From: JBKCUA01 sp046318675 | Lineage (GTDB): Bacteria; Pseudomonadota; Alphaproteobacteria; JAJTHO01 | Assembly (NCBI GenBank): GCA_046318675.1 | Contig: JBKCUA010000037.1 | Span: forward strand, 1 to 24,935 | Length of the DNA stretch: 24,935 nucleotides | Direction: 5' to 3' | In this document: one piece after another, positions 14,987-24,515 of the stretch | Layout: every line of letters starts with the position of its first letter | Position numbering within the stretch: the first letter of the stretch is position 1 | Notes under the pieces: generated by a model | The model's input: only the letters and a program-made list of their open reading frames with translations | Databases searched by the model: none | Told to the model about the DNA's origin: nothing | Translations under genes and position numbers: made by a program

Positions 14987-17900
14987 GCTGCAATTCGGCC
15001 TGTAATGGAAAGAATTTCCCTTGGGATAAGTAGCTTAAAATTACTTTGATCCTCTTGAAGAACTTTTTTTCCTTGCAAGGAACCAGTACGCAAGTGATGC
15101 TGTACAAGTAAATCCCGTAATATCAACCGATCTTCCTCATTTATGTCCACCACGGCAACACTACCAGGATTGAGGAACAATGATAATTTATTGTTCGGAT
15201 CGTAAATATAAGCACGCCCGCCTGTCATTCCAGCGGCAAGATTATGGCTAAAGGCACCCAGAATAACTGCCACACCACCCGTCATGTATTCCAGAGCATT
15301 GGCACCAACACCTTCCACCACCACACTGGCACCGGAATTGCGAACAGCAAACCGCTCCCCTGCCTGGCCAGCAATATATACCGCACCGCTGGTGGCACCA
15401 TAAAGGCAGGTATTCCCCGCCAGCACAGGCTCGGCAACGTGACTATCAGCAGAAGGTTGAATAGTAATAATGCCACCACACAATCCCTTGCCCACATAAT
15501 CATTGGCCACCCCACATAAGGCCAGTGTAATTCCCTTGGTCGTAAATGCTCCAAAAGATTGTCCTGCGATACCGTTAAGATCAAGACGCAGGTGATCATC
15601 GCTGAGATTTTTCTGACCAAATTTCTCGTATATAAATGCCGACAACCGTGCACCTACGGCACGATTTTTAGTAGAAATAGTATCATTCAAGCTAAGGCGT
15701 CCCCCAGCAGCAATAGCATCGCCGTGAGTTTCAAGAATGCGACTATCCAACGTATCGGGCACTGTAACACGGTTATTTTTTTTGATACGCCACGTTGAAC
15801 CTTGTCGCTCCTGCGCTTCTGGTAACTGCATGAGTAATGGATTCACATCCAATCCGTGCAAACCAGCAGGTACCCCAGTACGCCAACGAATAAATTCTGC
15901 TTTACCGATAATGGCATCAAGACTTGATGATCCTAAAATAGCCAGATGCCGGCGCACATCTTCGGCAAGAAAGGTCATCAAATTAATAACTTTTTCTGCA
16001 CTGCCGCCAAATTTTTCCCGCAATTTTGGATCCTGAGTACATACCCCGACAGGGCAGGTATTAGCATGGCATTGTCGAACAATAAGGCATCCCATCGCCA
16101 CTAATGCCGCCGTGCCAATACCGTATTCTTCTGCACCAAGTAACGCAGCCAAAACAATATCCCGGCCACTACGCAACCCGCCATCGGTACGTAATATAAT
16201 GTTACGGCGCAAATCATTGAGAATAAGCGTCTGGTGCACTTCGGCTAAGCCGATCTCCCACGGGATTCCGGCAAATTTAATGCTGGATTGCGGACTGGCT
16301 CCCGTACCGCCATTGTGCCCTGACACAAGAATAACGTCCGCCCCCGCTTTAGCCACCCCGGCGGCAATCGCGCCAATACCACTCCGAGCCACAAGTTTCA
16401 CGCCAACCCTTGCTCTTGGAGCGGCCTGTTTGAGATCATAAATAAGCTGAGCCAAATCCTCGATGGAATAAATGTCGTGATGAGGCGGCGGAGAAATTAG
16501 ACTCACACCCGGCGTTGCATGGCGCAATCGCGCGATGAGTTCAGTAACCTTAAAGCCCGGCAGCTGACCGCCTTCACCTGGCTTTGCGCCTTGAGCAACC
16601 TTGATTTCCAGCTCTTCAGCTTGATTGAGATATTCAATAGTAACGCCAAAACGACCACTGGCAACTTGCTTAATGCTGGAGTTGGCGGAATCACTGCTAG
16701 GCAACCGGTGATAGCGTTCCGGTATTTCACCACCTTCACCGGAATCAGATTTTGCGCCAATACGATTCATGGCAATATTAAGCACACCGTGAGCTTCAGG
16801 GCTAAGGGCACCCAATGACATACCCGGCGTTACAAAGCGTTGTCGAATGCTAGTCACAGGTTCAACATCAGCAAGGGATAGTGGGGTTGCTGCAGGTAAA
16901 GGCTCGAGAAGATCGCGTATCTGTAATGGTGGCCGAGCGTGCAGTTTGTGCAGGTATTTCTCAAACAGTTTCGGATCATTCTCCGTCACGGCGGTTTGCA
17001 GCAGATGCACACCTTCGCCTTCCCAAGCGTGGGCACCTTGATTACGACGAGCACGGTAAAACCCGCCCACAGGAAGACGAGTAATGCCCTCATGAGGATG
17101 CCAAGCTTGATTATGAAGTGCCGTGATACCAGCGGCAATTGTTGTTAAGTCAATCCCGGAAAGACGGCTGGGCACACCGGGAAAATAATGTTCAGCAACA
17201 GCCCTAGCCAAGCCAATCGCTTCAATATTATAACCGCCACGATAGGAGGCAACAACAGAAATACCCAACTTAGCCATTATTTTAAGCAAACTATCGCCAA
17301 GAGCCTTTTGGTAATTTCGTATCGCATCAGAAGAGCATAGACCGCGATGAATACGATCGTTTAAACTGGCCTCGGCCAGATAGGGTGTCACGGTGGTCGC
17401 GCCGCAAGCAATAAGAAGTGCAACATGATGCCCGTCCAGACACGCACCAGCCTCGACCAATAGGGCGACTTTAGCTCGCTGTCTGGTGCGGATAAGATGG
17501 CTGTGTACCGCACTTACTGCCAATATCGGCGGGATAGCCATGCGCGTCGGGTTTTGGCTTTTATCACTTAGAAACAACGCCGATGCCCCGGCAGCAATAG
17601 CAGCATCAGCAGTGCGGCATAACCTTATCAAGGCATCTTCAAGGCGTTCTCCAACAGAGAATAGCGATTCAATCAGCACGGGATGAATAGTTGTCACTAA
17701 TGCCTGTAAATCCGACGATAAGACGATGGGGCTGTCCAGCTCGATTACGCTTTGTGGTGTTGGCTCCAGTGCCAGCAGATTTTGTAAGTTGCCAATACGT
17801 GTTTTCAGGCTCATGACCCTAGCCTCGCGCAGGCTGTCCAGCGGTGGGTTCGTTACTTGGGCAAAATTCTGGCGAAAGAAATACTGCATCCCACGATAAT

Positions 17901-19380
17901 GTTCAGCCAACACCGCAAGAGGACTATCATCCCCCATGGAACCAATGGCCTCCTTGGCTTCTGCACCCATGGGATGCAAAATGAGCTCAAGGTCTTCTAG
18001 ACTCCACCCGGCTGCGATCTGCCTAGGTATGAGATTATCAATAGAGTTTGCCAATGGCGGTTGCTGTGGAAGTTTTTTCGTAGTAAGCGTGGCTTTCCAC
18101 TGTTGTGTTAACCATTTCTTGAGTGCACTGTCATCGTAAATACGCCGTTCCGGCAAATGCACCGCCAGCATTCCGCCGGGACCAAGGCGTCCTTGAGCAA
18201 TAATTTCGCCATCGGGTAACGGCACTATCCCTGCCTCAGAGCCAATGACAAGGGTATCATGTGTGTGGGCATAACGGCAAGGCCGCAGTCCGCTACGATC
18301 CATCCCGGCAACAAGCCACTCCCCATCACAACCTATCACAGCGGCAGGGCCATCCCACGGCTCCACCACACTATTATTATAAGAATACAAAGATTTTAAT
18401 GCTTCCGGCATAGTTTTATCCTGCTCATCCCATGCTTCGGGAATAAGCAGAGCCTTTGCCAAAGGCAGGGGTCTGCCGCCATGTACCAAAAGCTCCAAAA
18501 CATTATCAAGACTTGCCGAATCAGAATTGCCAGGCTGCACAATAGGCAGCAAATCAGAAAGTAAATCACCGTAAAGAGAACTTGCTAAGCGTTCTTCATG
18601 CGCCTGCATCCATGCAACATTACCCTTAAGCGTGTTAATCTCCCCATTATGGGCAACAACCCGGAACGGGTGCGCCAACCGCCAAGTAGGAAAAGTGTTC
18701 GTGGAATAACGCTGATGAAAAATAACCCACCGCGCCATACAAGCAGGATTAGCCAAATCAGGATAGAACGCGGCTATCTGATTAGCCAACATCATGCCTT
18801 TATAAACAATAGAATCTGAAGAAAGAGAGCAGATATAAAACTCTCTGTTACCCGCTGCCAGCAGGCGTTTTTCTATCCGTCGCCGGGCAGCATACAGTAC
18901 TCGCTCAGCCTGAGTTGGTGTTACCTCAATAGGAACGGTAAGAAAAAATTGTTCTATTTCAGGACGATTTTCCGCTGCCTTCTCACCAAGCACCTCAGTG
19001 TTAATAGGAACCTGCCGCCAACCTAAAGCGTGCAAACCTGCGGCAGCAATTTCCGATTCCATGACGGTGCGACAAAATTCCTGTTCTTCCAGATTCTTGC
19101 GCGGCAAGAATACCATAGCAATAGCCAACCGATGCAGCACCGGATCAAAGCCGCCAAATCGGCTGGCAAGACCATGAAAGAATGTTGGGTTCAGTTCCAA
19201 ACGCAGGCCAGCCCCATCCCCAGTCTTGCCATCAGCACCCACCGCACCACGATGCATGAGGTTGCCCAGAGCCTGCAACCCTTTGTCTACAATATCACGG
19301 CGCGCTGCCTGAGATAACGTAACCACAGCCCCCACACCACAAGCATCATGTTCAGTTTGGTGATAGAGAGCGTGGCGCAT
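14983..19380 (-). CDS. gltB: Glutamate synthase large (alpha) subunit
   Basis: Ammonia-assimilating GOGAT: releases ammonia from glutamine and uses it to turn 2-oxoglutarate into glutamate. 1465 aa, slightly short for the family (about 1480-1550). Class II amidotransferase domain at the N-terminus with catalytic Cys14 in HDACGVGAV, implying removal of a 13-residue propeptide. The FMN/2-oxoglutarate barrel includes SDSGEGGE, KPGEGGQLPG and GHNGGTGASP. The [3Fe-4S] cysteines are in CLIVRQCHANTCPVGVC (about 1097-1115). The GXGXG beta-helix is at the C-terminus. A CGGAGA site precedes the ATG. gltD is not in the window. Confidence 0.96.
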   Translation of the reverse strand: MRHALYHQTEHDACGVGAVVTLSQAARRDIVDKGLQALGNLMHRGAVGADGKTGDGAGLRLELNPTFFHGLASRFGGFDPVLHRLAIAMVFLPRKNLEEQEFCRTVMESEIAAAGLHALGWRQVPINTEVLGEKAAENRPEIEQFFLTVPIEVTPTQAERVLYAARRRIEKRLLAAGNREFYICSLSSDSIVYKGMMLANQIAAFYPDLANPACMARWVIFHQRYSTNTFPTWRLAHPFRVVAHNGEINTLKGNVAWMQAHEERLASSLYGDLLSDLLPIVQPGNSDSASLDNVLELLVHGGRPLPLAKALLIPEAWDEQDKTMPEALKSLYSYNNSVVEPWDGPAAVIGCDGEWLVAGMDRSGLRPCRYAHTHDTLVIGSEAGIVPLPDGEIIAQGRLGPGGMLAVHLPERRIYDDSALKKWLTQQWKATLTTKKLPQQPPLANSIDNLIPRQIAAGWSLEDLELILHPMGAEAKEAIGSMGDDSPLAVLAEHYRGMQYFFRQNFAQVTNPPLDSLREARVMSLKTRIGNLQNLLALEPTPQSVIELDSPIVLSSDLQALVTTIHPVLIESLFSVGERLEDALIRLCRTADAAIAAGASALFLSDKSQNPTRMAIPPILAVSAVHSHLIRTRQRAKVALLVEAGACLDGHHVALLIACGATTVTPYLAEASLNDRIHRGLCSSDAIRNYQKALGDSLLKIMAKLGISVVASYRGGYNIEAIGLARAVAEHYFPGVPSRLSGIDLTTIAAGITALHNQAWHPHEGITRLPVGGFYRARRNQGAHAWEGEGVHLLQTAVTENDPKLFEKYLHKLHARPPLQIRDLLEPLPAATPLSLADVEPVTSIRQRFVTPGMSLGALSPEAHGVLNIAMNRIGAKSDSGEGGEIPERYHRLPSSDSANSSIKQVASGRFGVTIEYLNQAEELEIKVAQGAKPGEGGQLPGFKVTELIARLRHATPGVSLISPPPHHDIYSIEDLAQLIYDLKQAAPRARVGVKLVARSGIGAIAAGVAKAGADVILVSGHNGGTGASPQSSIKFAGIPWEIGLAEVHQTLILNDLRRNIILRTDGGLRSGRDIVLAALLGAEEYGIGTAALVAMGCLIVRQCHANTCPVGVCTQDPKLREKFGGSAEKVINLMTFLAEDVRRHLAILGSSSLDAIIGKAEFIRWRTGVPAGLHGLDVNPLLMQLPEAQERQGSTWRIKKNNRVTVPDTLDSRILETHGDAIAAGGRLSLNDTISTKNRAVGARLSAFIYEKFGQKNLSDDHLRLDLNGIAGQSFGAFTTKGITLALCGVANDYVGKGLCGGIITIQPSADSHVAEPVLAGNTCLYGATSGAVYIAGQAGERFAVRNSGASVVVEGVGANALEYMTGGVAVILGAFSHNLAAGMTGGRAYIYDPNNKLSLFLNPGSVAVVDINEEDRLILRDLLVQHHLRTGSLQGKKVLQEDQSNFKLLIPREILSITGRIAA

Positions 19381-19706
19381 AGGATCTCCGTAGCGGAAGA
19401 TTTTTAACAGAGATTTAAGAATGGAAAAGAACTATAGCAGCTTACCACCCTACGAATTTCAGAGAAGGAAGGGGATCAAGGCGTTGGGCGGCGTGTCTGA
19501 GAGCAGTTAAGCTTTTTTTGAAAGCTGATTTCAATGGCGGCATAAAATCGAGATAATACAAGCCTTACGCCTGAATTCGCACCACCCCGAAGTGGTACGC
19601 AATAAGACGTTGTGACAGTCGCGTTTGAGAAAAGATCTGGGTCAACAAATGCGGGGGAAGGTTCGTGTAAAGGGTATGGCAGTGATGATGTGACGCGAAA
19701 GCGCAA

Positions 19707-19737
19707 TCGCGACAAAAATAGCGTTATTGCGTCGCGA
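19707..19737. repeat. Nested inverted repeat
   Basis: TCGCGAC (19707-19713) pairs perfectly with GTCGCGA (19731-19737), enclosing AATA-GCGT-TATT as an inner stem. Role unknown. Confidence 0.45.
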
Positions 19738-19892
19738 AAAACGAAAAAGTGACGCGCAATGACCTGCTTCACCCCTTCCCCTCAATTTGCCTCCGATGCG
19801 TCACCATCCCGATTTCATGCCGTTATTGTACGAATAAAATGCGTTTAAGCCAATTGATAACGTAAGGAATGCGGGGCGTTCGTGCGTGAGCT

Positions 19893-19915
19893 TTAATAAG
19901 CCATGGCGTTATTAA
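19893..19915. promoter_or_regulatory. 23-bp palindrome upstream of the glycosyltransferase
   Basis: TTAATAA-GCC-AT-GGC-G-TTATTAA: arms are perfect apart from one unpaired G. Its symmetry and position 46 bp before the earliest start suggest an operator, but a hairpin in the leader is possible. Confidence 0.35.
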
Positions 19916-19960
19916 CACTTAAGGTTTTGTCTTTTAATAATAAGTAATTACGCAGATGCT

Positions 19961-21763
19961 TTGTGCGAAGGGTATGCTGGCATCACCCGTCCGGATTATG
20001 AAATTTTAAGTTATTATCTGTGGTTCAGGCGGCGGTTCCGACTTGATAAAAGCGGTGTGCCTGAGTACAGATTCCGCGTGTCTTCTGTTGCCGTGCCGCC
20101 GCTCATCACTGTCTGCATCGCCACCTACAACGGGGCGGCGTACTTGGCGGCGCAGCTGGATTCGGTGCTGAACCAGACGCACCGTCATTGTGAGATTCTC
20201 ATCGGCGATGATACCTCCAGCGATGGGACACGGGAAATTCTGGAAGCTTACGCCCAGCGCGATGGCCGCGTTCGCCTGATTTTCAACCCGGAAAACTTGG
20301 GGTATAACCGAAATTTTGAAGCCCTCGCCCGCCAGGCGGCGGGGGAGTATATCGCCTTTTGCGATCAGGATGATGTCTGGGCACTGGACAAGCTGGAACG
20401 CCTGTTAGCCGCGATTGGCGAAAACGATGTGGCCTACGGGGCCAGCGTTTTGATTGACGCCGCCGGGCAGCCTTTAGGCGGGACGCTGCTGGATAAATTA
20501 GGACTAACGCCGGTGCAGGGCACGGGTCAGCATGCCCTCCTGCGGGCCAACACTGTTTCCGGTCACGCCATGTTGTGCCAGGGGAATTTTGTTCGCCGCT
20601 GTTTGCCCTTTGAAACCCGCAGCCCGCTTCGGCTGTATGATTACTACCTCGCCCTGTGCGCGACGTTGCAGCAGGGCCTTGTCTACTGCCCGGAGGCAGT
20701 GACGTACCATCGCCTACACAATACCAACAGCCATAATACAAAAATAAAGCAACAGCGTAAAAAAGGCTGGTTCTGGCAACGCTGGTGGCAACGGCAACGC
20801 AACGCCAGGCAGCAACGCGCCATCATACGCCAAGTGTTTGAGCAGGCCCGCCAGCGGCTGCACCCCGTAAAACGCGCGGCGGTGTTTGCCCACTACGATC
20901 GCGATAATATTGTGGATGCTTATGTGATTGAATATCTGCGGGCATTGCAGGCCGTGGCCGAAACGATTGTGTTTGTTTCTGACAGCGATCTGCCGCCCGA
21001 TGCGCTGGCCAAAGTTGCTCCCTTTTGCGCCCACACCATCGCGGGGCGGCATGGGGAGTATGATTTTGGCTCTTACAAGCGCGGCCTGGCCTTCCTACAG
21101 CCCACCGCCGGGCAGTATGACGAGATTATCCTTGCCAACGATTCGTGCTATTGCATCGCCTCCTTCGTGCCCGTGTTTGCCAAGATGCGGGAGAGGGCAG
21201 CGAATTTTTGGGGGATGACCCAGGCGCGGTGCGGCTATCCCGTGCATGTGCAGAGTTATTTTCTGGTGTTTCGCCAGCGGTTGTTGGCCGATGCACGGTT
21301 CTGGGCATTTTTTGCGGGGGTGTGCCAACAGGAGAACAAGGATCACGTCATTGCCCAGTATGAGATTGGGTTGACGCAGATGGTGGTGAAGGCGGGGTAT
21401 ACTCTGCGAAGCCTTATCCCATCGCCGCGTGCTGACGATCCGATGTTAAGCCCTGTTGCGCTACGCAATCTTCAGCAAGGAATGCCGCTGCTGAAAGTCG
21501 GCCTGCTGCGAGACAACTCCGCCGGGGTGTGCGGTCTGCGGCGGTGGCAAGCCCTCATCCCCGCCGCTACGGTGTCTATCATTAAAGCCCACCTGCGCCG
21601 GGTGTTGCTTGGCAAGCCGTTTGTGTGGGAGCAACCTTATTATTTACAAAACAACCTATTGCATAAAAAGGTTTTTAAAATTGAAATGCGGAAACTTGAA
21701 GATGGCAAAAAGCTATGGCGTGTCAAAATTTTTAGTGTACGTATCATGAAGATTATACTTTAA
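19961..21763 (+). CDS. GT2 glycosyltransferase fused to a RgpF (rhamnan synthesis F) domain
   Basis: Up to 600 aa. A GT-A family 2 domain covers about residues 48-270: LITVCIATYNGAAYLAAQLDS, IGDDTSSDGT and the DxD-type FCDQDDVW, with VSGHAML and YDYYLALCA further on. A RgpF-like domain covers about 306-545: AVFAHYDRDNIVDAYVIEYL, FVSDSDLP, GEYDFGSYKRGL, DEIILANDSCY, FWGMTQ and VQSYFLVFR. Both are transferase modules of surface-polysaccharide synthesis, probably adding two sugars, one perhaps rhamnose. The start is uncertain: TTG 19961, GTG 20057, 20078 or 20093, none with a good ribosome-binding site; the domain begins near residue 48, so a later start is plausible. Base composition turns AT-rich in the last ~40 codons. 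Confidence 0.85.
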   Translation: MCEGYAGITRPDYEILSYYLWFRRRFRLDKSGVPEYRFRVSSVAVPPLITVCIATYNGAAYLAAQLDSVLNQTHRHCEILIGDDTSSDGTREILEAYAQRDGRVRLIFNPENLGYNRNFEALARQAAGEYIAFCDQDDVWALDKLERLLAAIGENDVAYGASVLIDAAGQPLGGTLLDKLGLTPVQGTGQHALLRANTVSGHAMLCQGNFVRRCLPFETRSPLRLYDYYLALCATLQQGLVYCPEAVTYHRLHNTNSHNTKIKQQRKKGWFWQRWWQRQRNARQQRAIIRQVFEQARQRLHPVKRAAVFAHYDRDNIVDAYVIEYLRALQAVAETIVFVSDSDLPPDALAKVAPFCAHTIAGRHGEYDFGSYKRGLAFLQPTAGQYDEIILANDSCYCIASFVPVFAKMRERAANFWGMTQARCGYPVHVQSYFLVFRQRLLADARFWAFFAGVCQQENKDHVIAQYEIGLTQMVVKAGYTLRSLIPSPRADDPMLSPVALRNLQQGMPLLKVGLLRDNSAGVCGLRRWQALIPAATVSIIKAHLRRVLLGKPFVWEQPYYLQNNLLHKKVFKIEMRKLEDGKKLWRVKIFSVRIMKIIL

Positions 21764-21788
21764 CAAAGAGGCACGTAGGAGCAGCGCA

Positions 21789-22619
21789 ATGAGTTTACAG
21801 TCGTCATTACCTATAAAAGAAAATCACTTAATATATCAAAATTTTATAAGATCTATTGACTGGCAGCAATATGGGACTATTTTCAAACGAGGTGAACCCT
21901 TTAATCATGTTGTGATTGATGATTTTTTTCTGCCTGAGATTGCCGAGCGTCTAGCGGAAGAGTTTCCTGCTTTTGATGCGTCATGCTGGAGCTACTATAG
22001 TAATCCTATAGAAGAAAAAAAGACTTGTAATGCATACGATCGCTTTCCAGAAATTACATATCAGACTGTTGATGCTCTAAATAGCATTGATTTTATTGAA
22101 AATATAATACATTTGACTGGCATTCAAGGTTTGCGTGCCGATTATGGATTAAACGGCGGTGGTTGGCATATTCATTCATCTGGTGGTAAACTGAACTCTC
22201 ATCTTGACTATAGTATTCACCCAAAATTGAATCTAGAACGTCGCCTAAATCTTATTGTTTATTTATCTAAAGATTGGCATTCTGAGTGGGGTGGCGGCTT
22301 GGGTTTATGGTCGCACGATGAAAAGAATTTTGCCCCTAATAAGCTTATTAAAACCATTGATGTAAAATTTAATCGTGCCGTTCTTTTTGATACAACACAG
22401 AATAGTTGGCATGGGTTACCAGATCCGATTACTTGCCCACAAGCAGTTTATCGTAAGTCTTTAGCCTTATATTATTTGGCTATACCAAGAGAAGATGTAT
22501 CTCCGCGAGGAAAAGCACTTTTTGCACCACATGAAGAACAGAAAGATGATACTGCTGTGATCGAGCTAATTCGCAGAAGAGCAGAAGTTAAAACAGCCAG
22601 CAGTGTATATCGAACCTGA
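21789..22619 (+). CDS. 2-oxoglutarate/Fe(II)-dependent oxygenase-like protein
   Basis: 276 aa. Iron ligands of the 2OG-Fe(II) oxygenase fold are visible: His138-x-Asp140 in NSHLDYSIHP and distal His208 in NSWHGLPDP, with Arg222 (YRKSLALYYL) as the likely 2-oxoglutarate anchor. ERRLNLIVYLSKDW and GGGLGLW also fit the prolyl-4-hydroxylase-like subfamily (PF13640). It probably hydroxylates a sugar or lipid-linked intermediate, or a protein, in the polysaccharide locus; the substrate is unknown. Good AGGAG site 7-8 nt before the ATG. The gene is markedly AT-rich compared with nuoF or holB and probably co-transcribed with the glycosyltransferase 25 bp upstream. Confidence 0.8.
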   Translation: MSLQSSLPIKENHLIYQNFIRSIDWQQYGTIFKRGEPFNHVVIDDFFLPEIAERLAEEFPAFDASCWSYYSNPIEEKKTCNAYDRFPEITYQTVDALNSIDFIENIIHLTGIQGLRADYGLNGGGWHIHSSGGKLNSHLDYSIHPKLNLERRLNLIVYLSKDWHSEWGGGLGLWSHDEKNFAPNKLIKTIDVKFNRAVLFDTTQNSWHGLPDPITCPQAVYRKSLALYYLAIPREDVSPRGKALFAPHEEQKDDTAVIELIRRRAEVKTASSVYRT

Positions 22620-22627
22620 CGGCCGGG

Positions 22628-22660
22628 TTCCAAAACGAAGTGCAATATTTCGTTTTGGAA
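22628..22660. terminator. Perfect hairpin between convergent genes
   Basis: TTCCAAAACGAA (22628-22639) and TTCGTTTTGGAA (22649-22660) form a 12-bp perfect stem with a 9-nt loop, 9 bp after the oxygenase stop and 6 bp before the end of the opposite gene. Probable two-way terminator, though without a long T-run. Confidence 0.6.
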
Positions 22661-22665
22661 ACTGC

Positions 22666-24474
22666 TTAGGTAAAAACACCTACTTTTTTAAAAAATTCTG
22701 TTATTCGTATCAAAGATTTCCCGCGCGAAAAATAAATGCTGTGGGTTATTTTTGTTGAGCATTTTGAAAGATAATTTTTCTCCTGCATAAGAGAAAAAAA
22801 TCTTCTAAAGGAGAAAAAGTCTGTATCAAGTGTTTGTATTTTATTGCTGGTCATTATGAAATAACTTTTTTCAAAAACTAAGTTAGCAATAGAATATTTT
22901 GTCGATATTTTGGAATATATATTATTTTTTATTACTTTTATTCCTTTTAGAGGATTGTTTGTAAGATTACTTTGATGCATCCGATGAAAAGTAATAGCAT
23001 TCTCAACGTACTTAAAACCATTTTGAAAATTTGCACAAAGAGCAAAGTAATAATCGTATGGGATAACATCATCTCCGGGTAGACGGAAAGTATGAATTGG
23101 CAAATTGCGGAGAATAAAATCAGACTTACACAACATAGCGTGGCCTGAAACTCTATTATGCTCAAGCATTTTAAAAATAAACTGACCACTTAAGGGTTCA
23201 ATGTTATTTCTATATAGAAGTGTTTTTTGTAAACTATTGCCATATTCATCTACTAAAATACTGGGGCCGTAAACAAGATCACAATTATCGATATGGCATA
23301 ACAATCTCGCAATTTTTTCCTTATGCCATATGTCATCTTGATCTGAAAAAGCTATATACTTTCCTGTGGCTTTAGAACATAAAAACTCAAAATTTTTATC
23401 GCATCCTAAATTCTTATCATGCTGGAATAATAAGATACGGCTATCTTCAAGCATATATTTTTTAATTATATTAACTGTTGTGTCTTTTGAACCGTCATCG
23501 CCGATAATAATTTCAATATCTTGATAAGACTGACCGCGTATGGAATCAAGTTGTTCGGCAATATAAGATGCACCATTATAAGTTGTTAATAAAATAGAAA
23601 CTTTGCCTTTTTCAAGAAAAGGGAGAGGCGATAAAAAATTTTTTTTTATACCAGCCGACAATGATACTTCCTTTAAAGAAGATTCAATTCTCTTATTTGT
23701 TTTGCGGCCCACAATTAATTTTAATAGGAACTTTCTAAATGTATTTTTATGTAATTTTTTTAGAATAATGTGTAATTTTTCATCAGGTAAATTTGGCTGA
23801 TGGATGGCTTTTGCAATGTCGTTAGCTTCAGAAACTTTACTTTCTAACGAATTTGAATAAGTTGAATAATTTGAAAAATTATCACTGCCACACATTAAGC
23901 TGTTAGTGTAATTGTCAAATCTAGTCTGAATACGATCGTGATACTTATATACAAAAGCCCCATCTTTTATGAACACAGCAACAAAATCATTCCAGCCATC
24001 TTTTTCTTGGTTGCCTATAAAAGACTCTAGTAGCGTAGTGGAGTAGCCACTCCGGCGTCCCCAATTTTGTAATGCAATACCGCTGTCCGGATAAAAGCGC
24101 CAGCAATCAACCGGGTAGCGGTGAAACATTCCATTGGACGGCACATTGAGATAGAATAGCCCGTCTGGTTTAAGAATCCGCTGTATTTCATTAAACAGAA
24201 CCCAGAAAAACTCCGAGTGTTCAAAGCAAGATGAACAGACAACAACATCGGCACTATTGTCTTCAAAAGGCAAGGCATAAGGATCAGTGATAATTATATC
24301 AACGCCTTTACCCTCCACAAAATCAACACCAATATATTTATTATTTAATGGAGCAACAGAGCGAAGTGAGCCATTAACATCTTGCGACCCAATATCAACA
24401 ATAGTTAACCCTTTGGCATCCTTGAGGTATGTGTCAAAAAACGCTTTTCCAATTTTCATAGCTGTATCATGCAT
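22666..24474 (-). CDS. Methyltransferase-GT2 glycosyltransferase fusion
   Basis: 602 aa from the ATG at 24474 (alternative ATG 24459; the frame is open to 24603 but the extra residues look non-coding). N-terminal SAM methyltransferase (about residues 1-190): LTIVDIGSQDVNGSLR, KYIGVDFVEGKGVDI, PFEDNSADVVVCSSCFEHSE, RILKPDGLFYLNVPS. A ~110-residue linker follows. The C-terminal GT2 domain starts at about 310: VSILLTTYNGASYIAEQLDS, IGDDGSKDTT, FSDQDDIWHKEK, NRVSGHAMLCKSD, PYDYYFALCA. The GT2 part closely parallels that at 19961 motif by motif, but the DNA is far more AT-rich. Probably modifies and extends a surface glycan. It converges on the oxygenase gene. Confidence 0.85.
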   Translation of the reverse strand: MHDTAMKIGKAFFDTYLKDAKGLTIVDIGSQDVNGSLRSVAPLNNKYIGVDFVEGKGVDIIITDPYALPFEDNSADVVVCSSCFEHSEFFWVLFNEIQRILKPDGLFYLNVPSNGMFHRYPVDCWRFYPDSGIALQNWGRRSGYSTTLLESFIGNQEKDGWNDFVAVFIKDGAFVYKYHDRIQTRFDNYTNSLMCGSDNFSNYSTYSNSLESKVSEANDIAKAIHQPNLPDEKLHIILKKLHKNTFRKFLLKLIVGRKTNKRIESSLKEVSLSAGIKKNFLSPLPFLEKGKVSILLTTYNGASYIAEQLDSIRGQSYQDIEIIIGDDGSKDTTVNIIKKYMLEDSRILLFQHDKNLGCDKNFEFLCSKATGKYIAFSDQDDIWHKEKIARLLCHIDNCDLVYGPSILVDEYGNSLQKTLLYRNNIEPLSGQFIFKMLEHNRVSGHAMLCKSDFILRNLPIHTFRLPGDDVIPYDYYFALCANFQNGFKYVENAITFHRMHQSNLTNNPLKGIKVIKNNIYSKISTKYSIANLVFEKSYFIMTSNKIQTLDTDFFSFRRFFSLMQEKNYLSKCSTKITHSIYFSRGKSLIRITEFFKKVGVFT

Positions 24475-24515
24475 GCCGTGTTCATAGGTAAGCAGAATTA
24501 AAAAAGCAAATATAA

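Larger units (their letters stand above)
19381..19960. other. 580-bp intergenic region with palindromes, no convincing gene
   Basis: Left part carries the upstream region of gltB. A 98-codon frame on the minus strand (19476-19772) has no homology-like features or ribosome-binding site and is not called. Visible structure: ACCAC-CCCGAA-GTGGT near 19586, TCGCGAC/GTCGCGA (19707-19713/19731-19737) and a 23-bp palindrome at 19893-19915. GTGACGCG occurs twice (about 19690 and 19749). Confidence 0.6.

Noticed and set aside
19476..19772. 98-codon frame on the minus strand
   Set aside because: No ribosome-binding site, no domain-like pattern, and it spans palindromic non-coding sequence.
19930..19955. 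Possible further fragment of the 141-bp repeat (TAATTACGCA)
   Set aside because: Only about ten bases match, which is expected by chance.
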